From Chloroflexota bacterium (GTDB taxonomy: Bacteria; Chloroflexota; Chloroflexia; Chloroflexales; Roseiflexaceae), in contig JAUQOW010000007.1 of the NCBI GenBank assembly GCA_030550675.1, forward strand, positions 1-42,497: DNA of 42,497 nucleotides, read 5' to 3'. Positions 7,917 through 16,345 of this stretch are shown here, in pieces. Position 1 is the first letter of the stretch. Each line of letters opens with the position of its first letter. The notes under the pieces are model-generated. The model was given only the letters and a program-made list of their open reading frames with translations, was not told the origin of the DNA and did no database searches. The translations under genes were made by a program, and so were the position numbers.

Positions 7917-8131
7917 GTCCAGGCATGAATTGTCAGGCAGCAAGAAAGCGCATGCCTGCCACGCCTTGGCTGGCGACTGAAGTCGCGCCGGGCAGGCGTT
8001 CCGCCGGGCGTCCACCTGCGTGGACGCCGCTGTTCCCGTCCGCGTAGGCGGACGGCTGGCCGCAGGTCCATCAGGGGCGATTTTAATCGCTGGCAACCGG
8101 AGCGTCATTTCCTGACCGTTCATGCCTGCAT
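7917..8131 (+). repeat. Dispersed palindrome-rich repeat, copy A (~215 bp)
   Basis: Shares an ordered series of modules with 20426-20667: GGCATGAAT, TCAGGC-GCAAGAAAGCGCAT, GGCGACTGAAGTCGC, GGGCAGGCG, TGGACGCCG, CCGCAGGTCC, TCAGGGGCGATTT-AATCGC and a final CCTGC. It contains several short palindromes (GCGACTGAAGTCGC, GCGATT-AATCGC) and no plausible gene. It separates the SPFH-like gene from the RT on the minus strand. Confidence 0.8.
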
Positions 8132-8142
8132 CCCCTCCTTTC

Positions 8143-9603
8143 TCACGACTCGACGAACTCCTGTAACGCCCGCAGCCCGGCATCGGCGACTTCGCCCGGA
8201 TTCGCGCCGCTCTCGTCGCCGGTGGCAGTCATCACTGCCGCCGCTGCCGCCGCTGCGATCTGAGCCGTTCCGGCGATCGCCGCCATCTGGCGCTCGTGCT
8301 GGCGTTGTTGCTGGGCGCCAACCTGGATGCGCTCAGTGCGCCATTGCTCGAGCCGCTGCATTTGTTCGGCGACTATCTGTTCGTACCGCAGGTGCAGTTC
8401 CAGCAGATCGCGTTCGTGCGCCGCGCGGCGTTCCGCCTGCGCCTGCGCGTGCGCGGCGCGTTGTTCCGCCAGCCGTTGCTGGATCTCAGCCAGCGCCAGT
8501 GCATGCGCATTCCGCTTTTCTTCGGCAGTCAGCGCCAGTTCGCTTTCGGCGCGCAGCATACCCTGCTGCGCTTCCATCAGACGCAGTTGCTGATCGGTGC
8601 GGTGCGCTTCAAGCAACTGCTGCTGCACGCGCTCCCACTCCGCCTGCAGTCGCGCCTGTTCCGCCTGCCACAGTTGCTCTTCGCGCGCGATCTCGCTGAC
8701 CTGCGCCTGGATCTGCGCCATGACAACCTGCAGCCGCGCGGCAAGCGTCGCTTGCTGCACCTCCGCTTGCTGGACCAGCAGTTTTTCGCGCGCCGCCGCA
8801 GCCACCGACGCCATGCGGATGTCGTGTTCGCGCGCCGCGAGCGCCGCTGCCGCCTCGATCTCCTGCAACCGGGCGCGATGCCGCGCCGCTGCAACCCGCA
8901 ATTCCTCATCAATCTGCGCCGCTGCGACCGTTGCTGCGGTTGCGGCTTCGATCTGTCGTTCGTCGCCCTGCCGGTCGATCACCCGCACGCTGATGACTGT
9001 CAGCCCATCAAGGGCAGGGTCGTTTCGCAGGCGTTCCAGAATGACCGCTGCGGGCGCGTCGAGTCCTCCTTGATCGTCGGAAGCGCCGGTGAGCGCCGCG
9101 TGGGTCTGCTGTTCGATACAGCGCAGCGCGCCATTGCGCACCGCCGCTGCCAGTGTCGTGAGCGGCTCGCGGTGCGCGGCAATCTTCAGCGGATCGTTCA
9201 CCTCGACATCCGCGGCAAGCCACAGACGGACGCGCCATTTGTCGCGGCTCCATCCCTCGACCGGTCCGACGGTTATCTGGCGCCGACGCACGTCGACCCA
9301 CTGCACCAGCGCGGCGCCCGGCTGCATGCCGACCAGCGTGTAACTGCCGGGCTGATAGGTGCGCCGCTCTCCGCCGGGAAGGTGGGTCACCGCCACGGTT
9401 CCCGGCGGCACAACCAGATGCGCCGCCAGCCCGAACGCCCGGCGCGGCAGCGCGCGCGGCGCCGTCGCCAGCCCGGTGACGAAGTGGAGACTCGCCAGCG
9501 GTGCGCCATTCATGGCATCCGCTTCGCCTTTCAGTACCGCGATCCCCTCGCTGACCGCCTCGCCGACCTTCTCCTGCACCGCTGAAATGACCTCGGCGTT
9601 CAT
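8143..9603 (-). CDS. SPFH/band-7-like protein with long coiled coil
   Basis: A 486-residue protein. Residues about 40-215 resemble an SPFH/prohibitin-homology region: VVPPGTVAVTHLPGGERRTY, PGSYTLVG, VRLWLAADVEVNDPLK, a helix ending in an AAVRNGALRCIEQQ-type segment, and LTVISVRVIDRQGDERQ. Residues about 220-440 form a near-continuous Glu/Gln/Arg/Ala coiled coil, followed by a short Ala-rich helix. No N-terminal membrane anchor is evident. ATG at 9603 is chosen because the GAGGAG ribosome site lies inside the longer frame. It starts 14 bases after the RNase H-like gene ends, so the two are probably co-transcribed. Function is unknown; SPFH proteins commonly scaffold membrane-associated complexes. 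Whether it belongs with the RT-cas1 genes 244 bases downstream is open. Confidence 0.7.
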   Translation of the reverse strand: MNAEVISAVQEKVGEAVSEGIAVLKGEADAMNGAPLASLHFVTGLATAPRALPRRAFGLAAHLVVPPGTVAVTHLPGGERRTYQPGSYTLVGMQPGAALVQWVDVRRRQITVGPVEGWSRDKWRVRLWLAADVEVNDPLKIAAHREPLTTLAAAVRNGALRCIEQQTHAALTGASDDQGGLDAPAAVILERLRNDPALDGLTVISVRVIDRQGDERQIEAATAATVAAAQIDEELRVAAARHRARLQEIEAAAALAAREHDIRMASVAAAAREKLLVQQAEVQQATLAARLQVVMAQIQAQVSEIAREEQLWQAEQARLQAEWERVQQQLLEAHRTDQQLRLMEAQQGMLRAESELALTAEEKRNAHALALAEIQQRLAEQRAAHAQAQAERRAAHERDLLELHLRYEQIVAEQMQRLEQWRTERIQVGAQQQRQHERQMAAIAGTAQIAAAAAAAVMTATGDESGANPGEVADAGLRALQEFVES

Positions 9604-9617
9604 GCTGCTCTCCTCTT

Positions 9618-10064
9618 TCACATTGCGTGACGACCATTGACCACGCGCGCCAGCCAGCCGCGACCGTCGAGCGCCTCCCAGGCGAGCGCGTCCGCCAGGC
9701 GGTTGAGTTCGCGCGGGATGGCAAGGAAGGTGATGCGACCATGCTGACGAACGAGTTCCTGCGCGCGCGCGTGCAGCGGTTGAAGCACAGCGGCGCGCAC
9801 CGCGTGGCGACCTGCCAGTTGGTCGACCACAATCCGGCTGTCTGTCAGGCAGCGCACGGTGGCGCCGGGGTACCGCCGGATCACAAATATCAGTCCAGCG
9901 ATGACCGCCTGATACTCGGCTTCGTTATTGGTCATCGCCGGAGCGCGTTCGCACGACCATGCCAGCACCGCGCCAGCCGCGTTGCGGACGACGATCCCCA
10001 GCCCGGCAATGCCGCGCGGCGGTGCGCCGGGCGTGCCATCGACCTGTAACAGCAACGGAGTCAC
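9618..10064 (-). CDS. Ribonuclease HI-like protein
   Basis: A 148-residue RNase HI-fold protein with all four acidic metal ligands visible: D9 in LLLQVDG, E48 in TNNEAEYQAVIAGL, D75 in CLTDSRIVVDQLAG and D125 in RELNRLADALA. It lacks the basic protrusion, as in the short RnhA-like family of bacteria and archaea. RNase HI enzymes cut RNA in RNA-DNA hybrids. The start is GTG at 10064, 7 bases after AGGAGG, overlapping the TGA of the upstream membrane peptide (GTGA), so the two are translationally coupled. It is upstream of the SPFH-like gene and on the same strand as RT and cas1; an RNase H would fit a reverse-transcription pathway, but this link is only suggested by position. Confidence 0.85.
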   Translation of the reverse strand: MTPLLLQVDGTPGAPPRGIAGLGIVVRNAAGAVLAWSCERAPAMTNNEAEYQAVIAGLIFVIRRYPGATVRCLTDSRIVVDQLAGRHAVRAAVLQPLHARAQELVRQHGRITFLAIPRELNRLADALAWEALDGRGWLARVVNGRHAM

Positions 10065-10249
10065 GACAGCGCCTCCTGCAACAGGACTGCCAGCCCCATC
10101 AACGTAACAGCAATCAGCGCTAGCGCCGTCGCCGCGCAACTGCGCACCACGCGCCCCGGACGGAGCAGGGCGATCCGCGGCGGCGCAAGCAGCGCCGCCA
10201 GCGCCAGCGCCACCGCCAGGCAGGCAGGAATCATCAGACACCACACCAT
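10061..10249 (-). CDS. Small two-helix membrane protein
   Basis: A 62-residue peptide with two hydrophobic stretches (about 5-24 and 38-58) separated by an Arg-containing loop. It is considered real because AAAGGAG stands 8 bases before its ATG and its TGA overlaps the GTG of the RNase HI-like gene, a coupling that is unlikely by chance. It is the first gene of the row membrane peptide - RNase H-like - SPFH-like. No family was recognised. Confidence 0.6.
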   Translation of the reverse strand: MVWCLMIPACLAVALALAALLAPPRIALLRPGRVVRSCAATALALIAVTLMGLAVLLQEALS

Positions 10250-10334
10250 CGCTGTGGCTCCTTTCGCGTCAAAGCGCCGGTTATTCCATCGCCCGCACAG
10301 GGCGAAGAGCGGGGAAGGTTGCGGGGGTGATCGT

Positions 10335-10355
10335 TATGCTCCTGATGTGAGCATA
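10335..10355. promoter_or_regulatory. Small inverted repeat upstream of the RNase H-like operon
   Basis: TATGCTC and GAGCATA form a 7-bp dyad around CTGATGT. It lies about 85 bases before the membrane peptide start, in the 298-base gap after MoxR. It could be an operator or a weak terminator; nothing else in that gap is convincing apart from another 7-bp stem at 10389-10412. Confidence 0.3.
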
Positions 10356-10388
10356 CCAGAGAGAGCCGTCACAAACGTGACAGGAGAC

Positions 10389-10412
10389 GCCGGATTTGAT
10401 CGTGTCCGGCGT
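10389..10412. terminator. Possible hairpin downstream of the MoxR gene
   Basis: CGCCGGA and TCCGGCG form a 7-bp GC-rich stem around a 10-base loop, about 135 bases past the MoxR stop on the minus strand. A T-run is missing, so termination is only a guess. Confidence 0.3.
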
Positions 10413-10547
10413 GAAGCGCTCTACTGGATGGTGAAAGTTGCCGGTGGTGAATGTGACAGAAGCGCTGCACGAGGTTGGCGCGCTGCACCTTGCCCAACAT
10501 ACCGATAGACGCGCTAACCTGATGCGGTAGGATGCCTGACCTCTCAC

Positions 10548-11495
10548 TCATCTCGGCACCTCAACCCGCGCCAGGATGCGCGCCATTGCGGTATCTGGCG
10601 TCAGTCCTTCGACCTCGGCTTCCGGCTTGAGAATGATGCGATGACGATAGACCGGTCGTACCAGGAACTTGACATCGTCGGGTATCACATACGTGCGGTT
10701 TTGCATGGCAGCCCAGGTTTTGGCGGCGAGGAGCAGGCTGATCGAGGCGCGCGGGCTGCCGCCGAGCAGCAGATCCAGGCTCTTGCGACTCGCCTGCGCA
10801 ATGTCGGTAATGTATTTCAAAATGCTATCGTCCACCTGCACCTGACGGATTTCAGCGCGACACTGCGCTAGCAGGGCGCTGTTCATCACCGGACGCAACC
10901 CGATTTCGTCCAGGCGATGGGCGTCGAATCCCGCGTGGTAGCGCCGCAGCACTTCGATCTCAACCTCTTGCGGCGCGTAGTCGATGATCACCTTGAACAG
11001 AAAGCGGTCGAGCTGCGCTTCCGGCAGCGGATAGGCGCCTTCATACTCCACCGGGTTCTGCGTCGCCAGGACAAAGAACGGTTCCGGCAGCGGCAGCCGT
11101 TGCCCTTCGATGGTCACCTGGCGCTCCTCCATGGCTTCGAGGAGGGCGCTCTGCGTTTTGGCTGGCGCGCGGTTGATCTCATCGCCAAGCAGGATGTTGG
11201 TGAACACTGGTCCTTTGTGCAGGCGAAACTGTCCTGTACCCATCTCGAACACCTGTGTGCCGATTACATCGGAGGGCATCAGATCCGGGGTGAACTGCAC
11301 TCGCTTGAATGTCGCATCAGTCAGCATCGCCAGCGTTTTTGCCATCAGCGTCTTGGCGGTGCCGGGCACGCCTTCCAGCAGCACATGACCGCCGCAGAAC
11401 AGCGCAATGATGATCTGCGTCAGCGGCTCATCCTGCCCGACGATCACTTTCGCCGCTTCGGCGCGGAGTGTTCTGGCAACGTCATAGGTAAGCAT
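10548..11495 (-). CDS. MoxR-family AAA+ ATPase
   Basis: A 315-residue MoxR AAA+ protein of standard length. Walker A GVPGTAKT is at 42-49, Walker B and following motif [24 protein letters not shown] is in the middle, then sensor [22 protein letters not shown], with a C-terminal lid helical domain. MoxR ATPases act as chaperones in maturing or regulating partner proteins, often encoded with VWA, DUF58 or transglutaminase-like proteins. Here it is last in a minus-strand operon after DUF4129, DUF4350 and a multi-pass membrane protein, a recurrent arrangement, although no DUF58 gene is present in the window. A 132-base spacer separates it from the membrane protein. Confidence 0.92.
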   Translation of the reverse strand: MLTYDVARTLRAEAAKVIVGQDEPLTQIIIALFCGGHVLLEGVPGTAKTLMAKTLAMLTDATFKRVQFTPDLMPSDVIGTQVFEMGTGQFRLHKGPVFTNILLGDEINRAPAKTQSALLEAMEERQVTIEGQRLPLPEPFFVLATQNPVEYEGAYPLPEAQLDRFLFKVIIDYAPQEVEIEVLRRYHAGFDAHRLDEIGLRPVMNSALLAQCRAEIRQVQVDDSILKYITDIAQASRKSLDLLLGGSPRASISLLLAAKTWAAMQNRTYVIPDDVKFLVRPVYRHRIILKPEAEVEGLTPDTAMARILARVEVPR

Positions 11496-11622
11496 AGTCT
11501 GCCCTCACGAGGTTCTCCCTGGCGCAACCGGTCGCGCTTTGTCCTTTCCCCACACGGGGGCTGTTCCGCAAGCGACATTCCATTGCAAAACAGCGTCACT
11601 GGCGGAGACCTCAAGGATCGAG

Positions 11623-11650
11623 GACGTTCAACGTTCAACATTCAACGTTC
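11623..11650. repeat. Period-7 tandem array overlapping a stop codon (GACGTTC/AACGTTC x4)
   Basis: Four consecutive heptamers: GACGTTC, AACGTTC, AACATTC and AACGTTC. The TGA of the minus-strand membrane protein (11628-11630) lies inside the array, so its last residues TLNVER are encoded by the repeat. Confidence 0.8.
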
Positions 11651-12581
11651 GCACCTGCTGCGCCCAGGCCTCGACCCGCCGCGCCAGGTCGGCGCCGCTG
11701 CGCGCCGCCAGATTGCGCCGGTAGAGCAACGTCATCCAGATGAACCACGGCGGCAACACCAGCGCCAGCCCCAGCAGCCATGCTACGCCAGCAATCGCCT
11801 GCGCAATCGTCGAATCTGCGCCAAGCAGCACCAGCGCCGGGAAAGGGACGATCACGCCAACCGCCAGACTGAGCGACGCGCCAACCGCAAAAACGACGAG
11901 CGCGCTCAATCCCCAGGCGACCAGGTTGCTGCGAAAGCGAAAGATAATCAGATCGACGCTGCGCTCCAGCGCCTCGCTAAAGCGCAGTCGTTCGATGAGC
12001 CACGGTTGGAGCGCATAGAACATACTGCTGTAGCTGATGCCGCTCACGACGAACGCCAGCGCGTACATGCCCGCGATCAACATAAAGAGAACGACCAGTA
12101 GCGCGCTCCCGGCCGGGCTGTCAAAGTCGACCGCCGCAAACAACACCGATGCGCTCAGGCTCAGGACGTAGATCGGGCAGACGCAGATCAGGCTCAGCAC
12201 AGAGGAGGCGATCTGCATGATAAAGCCGTAGACGATAGTGAAACACCCGGCTTTGACAATGCCGAACGGAGGGATCGTCAACGCCTCGCGCAGATCAATC
12301 GCGCGACCGTCAATGGCGGCGGCGGCGGCGCGCGATATCCCGCCGATCAAATAGAGGAGCAGTAGCGGCGCCAGGAACAAACCCGCCAGGATGATCACGA
12401 TGAGCCAGGTTTCGCCGATCCGTTCGGCATTGCCCGCGAGCAGACCGACCGCCAGGGCGATTGGCGTCAGCCATGCCATTCCAATCGCTACAAAACCGGT
12501 AAAGTGGCGCCGGTAGAGCGCATATCCCTCATCAAGCAGATCAAGCGTCGGGCGCAAACGCCCGGCTATATTGACGTTCAT
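11628..12581 (-). CDS. Multi-pass membrane protein, unknown function
   Basis: A 317-residue integral membrane protein with about six hydrophobic spans (for example FVAIGMAWLTPIALAVGLLAG, LIVIILAGLFLAPLLLLYLI, ALLVVLFMLIAGMYALAFVV) and a cytoplasmic-looking N terminus RPTLDLLDEGYALYRRHF, seen in 'glycerophosphoryl diester phosphodiesterase membrane domain'-like proteins. No catalytic motif is visible. ATG at 12581 is favoured over 12593 because GGAG lies 6 bases before it. It follows the DUF4350 gene closely (24 bases) and precedes MoxR, so it is probably part of the same envelope-related operon. Its C terminus is generated by a heptamer tandem repeat. Confidence 0.7.
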   Translation of the reverse strand: MNVNIAGRLRPTLDLLDEGYALYRRHFTGFVAIGMAWLTPIALAVGLLAGNAERIGETWLIVIILAGLFLAPLLLLYLIGGISRAAAAAIDGRAIDLREALTIPPFGIVKAGCFTIVYGFIMQIASSVLSLICVCPIYVLSLSASVLFAAVDFDSPAGSALLVVLFMLIAGMYALAFVVSGISYSSMFYALQPWLIERLRFSEALERSVDLIIFRFRSNLVAWGLSALVVFAVGASLSLAVGVIVPFPALVLLGADSTIAQAIAGVAWLLGLALVLPPWFIWMTLLYRRNLAARSGADLARRVEAWAQQVRTLNVER

Positions 12582-12605
12582 GTGAATCTCCATATGTGAG
12601 CATAA

Positions 12606-13766
12606 TTATCGCTCTTTCATCTGTACAGCGATGAAAGCGTCTGCCGCAGCAACGACGCGCAACAGGTCGGCGTCGGATCCTGGCGTCGATCGCATCTGAG
12701 CCAGCAGCGCCAGCAGCGCCGCCTCGTCGATAGGACGCGCTCGCGCCAGTTGATAAACGAATTCGCGATCCTCCAGTTGCGGGTTGATGCCGTATGGCTT
12801 TGCGAGCCGACGCTTGAACTCCGCGTAAAAGTGTTGCAGCATATACCGGCGCTTGCCGCCGCGCTGGTAGAGGTCCGCCATGCTGTCGAGATATTCGGCG
12901 CTGCTACGGCGCGCCGTTTCTTCCCTTAGCGGCACGGCGCGCCCAAAGCGTCGTCCCCCCAGCAACAGGAAAAGCGCCGTAGCCGTAGCCACATACACCC
13001 CCGCCCATCCCCACGGCGTGGCAAGCAACCCATCAGTCAGCGATGGCGACGCTGTCAGCCCGTGATGATATTCATCAAATAGAACGCGACTTCCCGGCGG
13101 GGCGCGCCGCAGCATATTCAGCGCCAGCGCCGCGTTCTGCCGGTCGCGCAGCCCGCTGTTCGTGAACGGGTGCGTGGTTGCGCTGATGTACACATATCCG
13201 TTGCCGATCCGTATGCCAGCGATGAGTATCTGACCGGGAGCGCCAAACAGGGGTGCATAATCATTGCGCTGCGGCGCAAGCGTGCGTCGGGTGCGCACCG
13301 AAATCTCGCGCACTGGCGGCTGATCGAACACCGGTTGCAACGCTGGCGCGCGCTCAATCATCTGCGTCGCGGTGAGGACGGTGATCCGCATTTGCAACGC
13401 ATCGAGCAGCGCATCGGACTGGCTGAACATCGACGGCGCCTCATCGGCGAAGATCAGCGTCCCGCCGCGCTCGACCCATTCGAGAATATCGCGGGCATGA
13501 GCGCTGCTGACCGATTCGCTGGGGCTGAGCATGACCAGCACGGCATCGTCCTCGGAGACCTCAAAGGGGCGATATTCGAGACGACGCGCATCATACCCCA
13601 TGGCGCGCACCCATTCGTAGAGCGCAAGCGCCCCGTCCGGCGCGCTTGAGTAGGTGCTGGGAATATTCGGCGCCTGCGGCGGCGTGCGCCCTGGGCCGAC
13701 AATGGTAAAGACGATAAGCGCGCCGAACAGACCGGCGATGATCAGGAGATCACGCACCTGCGTCAT
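12606..13766 (-). CDS. DUF4350-domain membrane protein
   Basis: A 386-residue protein with an N-terminal membrane anchor (LLIIAGLFGALIVFTIVG), a Rossmann/GATase-like region (SSAPDGALALYEWVRAMGYDARRLE, VLVMLSPSESVSSAHARDILEWVERGGTLIFADE, a later RVLFDEYHHG), then a second transmembrane span WGWAGVYVATATALFLLLGG and a helical C-terminal tail. This matches DUF4350, which usually lies beside DUF4129 and MoxR genes. Its ATG overlaps the TGA of the upstream DUF4129 gene (ATGA at 13763-13766), indicating translational coupling. The biochemical role of the family is unknown. Confidence 0.85.
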   Translation of the reverse strand: MTQVRDLLIIAGLFGALIVFTIVGPGRTPPQAPNIPSTYSSAPDGALALYEWVRAMGYDARRLEYRPFEVSEDDAVLVMLSPSESVSSAHARDILEWVERGGTLIFADEAPSMFSQSDALLDALQMRITVLTATQMIERAPALQPVFDQPPVREISVRTRRTLAPQRNDYAPLFGAPGQILIAGIRIGNGYVYISATTHPFTNSGLRDRQNAALALNMLRRAPPGSRVLFDEYHHGLTASPSLTDGLLATPWGWAGVYVATATALFLLLGGRRFGRAVPLREETARRSSAEYLDSMADLYQRGGKRRYMLQHFYAEFKRRLAKPYGINPQLEDREFVYQLARARPIDEAALLALLAQMRSTPGSDADLLRVVAAADAFIAVQMKER

Positions 13767-14713
13767 ACGCGCTGAGACCTCATCTCGCGGCGTAACGCTT
13801 CGATCTGCTGCTGGTACATAGCGAACGCCGCCGCATCAATCGGCGCATGACCGTACCAGACCAGATCGAAGGTCTCGATCACCGGCGTCAGCCGCGCCAG
13901 CAGGGCGGGATTGCTCCGCGCCCGCTCCAGATACTCACGGTTGGTCAACGTGCGATCATAGCGCAGCAGATTCTGTTCATCGAGCCAGAGCAGCGCTGAA
14001 AGATAAAGGCTGCGCACCGCAGCGCGGTAATCGCCGTCGCGCGCCAGAGCGCTTGCCTGCTCAAGCGCCTGAGACGAGGTCAGCGCCGGATCGTCGCCGT
14101 TCATGGCAATCCGCGCATCACGCACGATGCTGCGCCGCAGGTTGATCAGCAAGTACAGGATGATCGCCAGCACCAGCGCCGCGCCGATCAGCGCGAACAC
14201 CCAGGCGACCACGTCGGTGACGGTTGACGGAACGGCTTCGACCGGACGCATGATCGTTTCAAGCAACTGCTCCAGCCAGTCGAGAAGATCGATCAACCAC
14301 TGAGGCGTTTCAGGCTCAGAGCGATTGAACGGCGGCGATGCAAGCAGACGATCCAGGCGTTCGAGCGCATCGGCTGGCGCCGAAGGCGCCGGTTGCGCCC
14401 GCGCGTCGATCAGCGCTTCCAGGCGCGCCGCGATCAGCGGAAGATCGGGGGTTGGCGACGATAACGCCTCTTGCAGCCAGGAATTGTCGACCGATACCAC
14501 CGTTCCGTCGGGCATACGTACCGCCGTCGCCTCGATCAGACGGTCCCCCGCCGCTTCGAGAGCAACGCGATCACGGCGCTGCGCTGCGGTGTACGCTTCG
14601 CGCAGCCGCGACTCATACGTCATTGTATCGGGGATAGCGCTTTGGGCTGCGGCGGAGGCGACGAGCATACAGCACAACGCCGCGCCAATCATACCGGAGG
14701 AGAGTAGACGCAT
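13763..14713 (-). CDS. DUF4129-domain protein
   Basis: A 316-residue exported and membrane-anchored protein. A signal peptide (residues 1-23, ending SAAAQS) leads to an extracytoplasmic helical region. One transmembrane span (about 167-190, VVAWVFALIGAALVLAIILYLL) follows, then a cytoplasmic DUF4129 domain with YRAAVRSLYLSALLWLDEQNLLRYDRTLTNREYL and a conserved ETFDLVWYG. DUF4129 typically accompanies MoxR and transglutaminase-like proteins. It is the first gene of the minus-strand operon, about 50 bases after a TTGCCT-18-TATAAT promoter. No clear ribosome site precedes the ATG. Confidence 0.88.
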   Translation of the reverse strand: MRLLSSGMIGAALCCMLVASAAAQSAIPDTMTYESRLREAYTAAQRRDRVALEAAGDRLIEATAVRMPDGTVVSVDNSWLQEALSSPTPDLPLIAARLEALIDARAQPAPSAPADALERLDRLLASPPFNRSEPETPQWLIDLLDWLEQLLETIMRPVEAVPSTVTDVVAWVFALIGAALVLAIILYLLINLRRSIVRDARIAMNGDDPALTSSQALEQASALARDGDYRAAVRSLYLSALLWLDEQNLLRYDRTLTNREYLERARSNPALLARLTPVIETFDLVWYGHAPIDAAAFAMYQQQIEALRREMRSQRV

Positions 14714-14771
14714 ACTGTGTCGGCGCGTATAATATTCAGTGCATGCAGTTCTCCGTCTCAGCGCCTGTGCT

Positions 14772-14801
14772 ATTATAGCAGCAGCCAGACGAAGCAGGCA
14801 A
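14772..14801 (-). promoter_or_regulatory. Sigma-70-type promoter for the DUF4129-MoxR operon
   Basis: On the minus strand TTGCCT (14801-14796) and TATAAT (14777-14772) are separated by 18 bases. The -10 is a perfect consensus. Transcription would start about 50 bases before the DUF4129 ATG. Confidence 0.6.
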
Positions 14802-15175
14802 AGGTTGCGAGATATTTACGCGCGGTTTGGAACCCCATAACCGCGGCATGGTTAAAACGTGTATACAATGGCAGTGTATTGCACACCACACAAACAGGGC
14901 GATGATCAGCCTGATTTGTGGCAGCGGCGTCGCCGCGCACCGTAGCGGCGCGCGCCGTGCGTTTCAGCGTTGGCGTCATCGGCGTATGCTCCTGAGCAGT
15001 GGTCGTTCCGCCCATCCTGGTGGTGCAGGCGGCGACCATAGCGCCATATTGAGGGGGTGCATTCTGAGCGATATCTCTGCACAGATGCACGGGCGCGTCG
15101 AGATGATTCGCGCGCCAGTGAGCATGAAGCTCGAAAGGCACTGGAATCGCTCAGTTTAGTGAGGAGACAGGCAGT
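14802..15175. other. Intergenic region between divergent operons, no gene recognised
   Basis: About 370 bases separate the DUF4129 promoter from the phosphofructokinase. A TATACAAT element at 14862-14869 is a possible plus-strand -10 without a good -35; if used, it leaves a leader of about 300 bases. Open frames here lack ribosome sites and family features. A GTGAGGAGA ribosome site precedes the PFK ATG. Confidence 0.5.
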
Positions 15176-16333
15176 ATGCGGATCGGAATTCTGACTGGCG
15201 GTGGTGATGTTCCCGGCTTGAACCCATGTATCAAAGCCGTCGTTAATCGTGCCAACGACGCCGGGATCGAGGTGATCGGCATTCGGCGCGGCTGGGCTGG
15301 GTTGCTCTACTACAACCCGGACGACCCGGAGAGCGCATCGGAATGGGTACAACCGCTGACAAAAGCGGACGTTCGCACGATCGACCGGTACGGCGGAACC
15401 CACCTGCACACCTCGCGCACAAATCCGCAGAATGTGCGTGAGAAGGAGATACCTGAGTTTCTCAAAGGCAAGGTTGAGGTCAAGGGCGAAAAGAGGACCG
15501 CTGACTGCACGCCGCACGTGCTGCGCGTGCTCGAACACCTTGGCATCGACACCCTGATCCCGATTGGCGGCGACGACACCCTTTCCTACGCGGTGCGGAT
15601 GCACCGCGAGGGTGTGCGGGTGATTGCCATCCCCAAGACAATGGACAACGACGTGTTCGGCACCGATTACTGCATCGGCTTTTCGACGGCGGTCACGCGC
15701 AGTGTCGATTTTATTAACGCCCTCCGCACGCCGACCGGTTCACACGAACGAATCGCCGTCATCGAATTGTTTGGACGCAATTCGGGCGAAACAGCGCTCA
15801 TTTCGGCGTATCTGGCCGACGTCGACCGCGCGGTCATCTCCGAGGTGCCGTTCGATGTCGAGAAACTGGCGCGCTTCCTGGTTGAGGATCGCCGGCGCAA
15901 TCCGAGCAACTATTCCATCTGCGTCATCTCGGAAGGCGCGTCCATGATCGGCGGTCAGGTGGTCGAGTATGGTCAGGAGGACGCCTACGGGCACCGCAAA
16001 CTTGGCGGCATTGGCATGATCACCGGCGAGGCGATCAAGAAGATTACCGGCATCGACATCGTGTACCAGCAACTGTCGTACCTGATGCGTGCTGGCGCGC
16101 CCGACTCGCTCGACCGCATGGTTGCGATCTGCTATGGCAACCTCGCCGTCGATCAGTTGCTCCAGGGGCACAGCGGCCGCATGGTGGCGCTCCAGAACGG
16201 TCAGTACACCACCGTTCCGGTCGATACCTGCGTCCAGGGGGTCAAGCGAGTCGATGTTGAAGAACTGTACGACGCGGAAAATTACCGGCCGCGGGTCAAG
16301 CACCCGCTTGGCAAGCCGATGTTCCTGTACTGA
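15176..16333 (+). CDS. 6-phosphofructokinase, PPi-dependent type
   Basis: A 385-residue PFK-family enzyme with the N-terminal [16 protein letters not shown] loop. The donor-site signatures are GGDDT (131-135) and PKTMDND (153-159). Asp at the GGDD position and Lys in PKT are the pair associated with pyrophosphate rather than ATP as phosphoryl donor. The predicted reaction is reversible fructose 6-phosphate/fructose 1,6-bisphosphate interconversion. It has an insertion around residues 50-110 compared with short bacterial PFKs. The aldolase gene follows after 12 bases, so both are probably one operon. Donor preference is inferred from motifs. Confidence 0.9.
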   Translation: MRIGILTGGGDVPGLNPCIKAVVNRANDAGIEVIGIRRGWAGLLYYNPDDPESASEWVQPLTKADVRTIDRYGGTHLHTSRTNPQNVREKEIPEFLKGKVEVKGEKRTADCTPHVLRVLEHLGIDTLIPIGGDDTLSYAVRMHREGVRVIAIPKTMDNDVFGTDYCIGFSTAVTRSVDFINALRTPTGSHERIAVIELFGRNSGETALISAYLADVDRAVISEVPFDVEKLARFLVEDRRRNPSNYSICVISEGASMIGGQVVEYGQEDAYGHRKLGGIGMITGEAIKKITGIDIVYQQLSYLMRAGAPDSLDRMVAICYGNLAVDQLLQGHSGRMVALQNGQYTTVPVDTCVQGVKRVDVEELYDAENYRPRVKHPLGKPMFLY

Positions 16334-16345
16334 AGGAGGTTGACA

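Noticed and set aside
6337-7980. Long plus-strand frame over the repeat block and the RT gene
   Set aside because: It is antisense to a clear reverse transcriptase, and its first part is translated tandem repeat.
8296-9585. 429-codon plus-strand frame opposite the SPFH-like gene
   Set aside because: Antisense of a coiled-coil gene; its Leu/Arg-rich product mirrors the Glu/Gln/Ala codons of the other strand.
10281-10547. Minus-strand frames in the gap after MoxR
   Set aside because: No ribosome sites or family features; the gap holds small inverted repeats only.
14827-15159. Plus-strand frame before the PPi-type PFK
   Set aside because: No ribosome site, irregular composition, and a product without recognisable features; more likely leader sequence.
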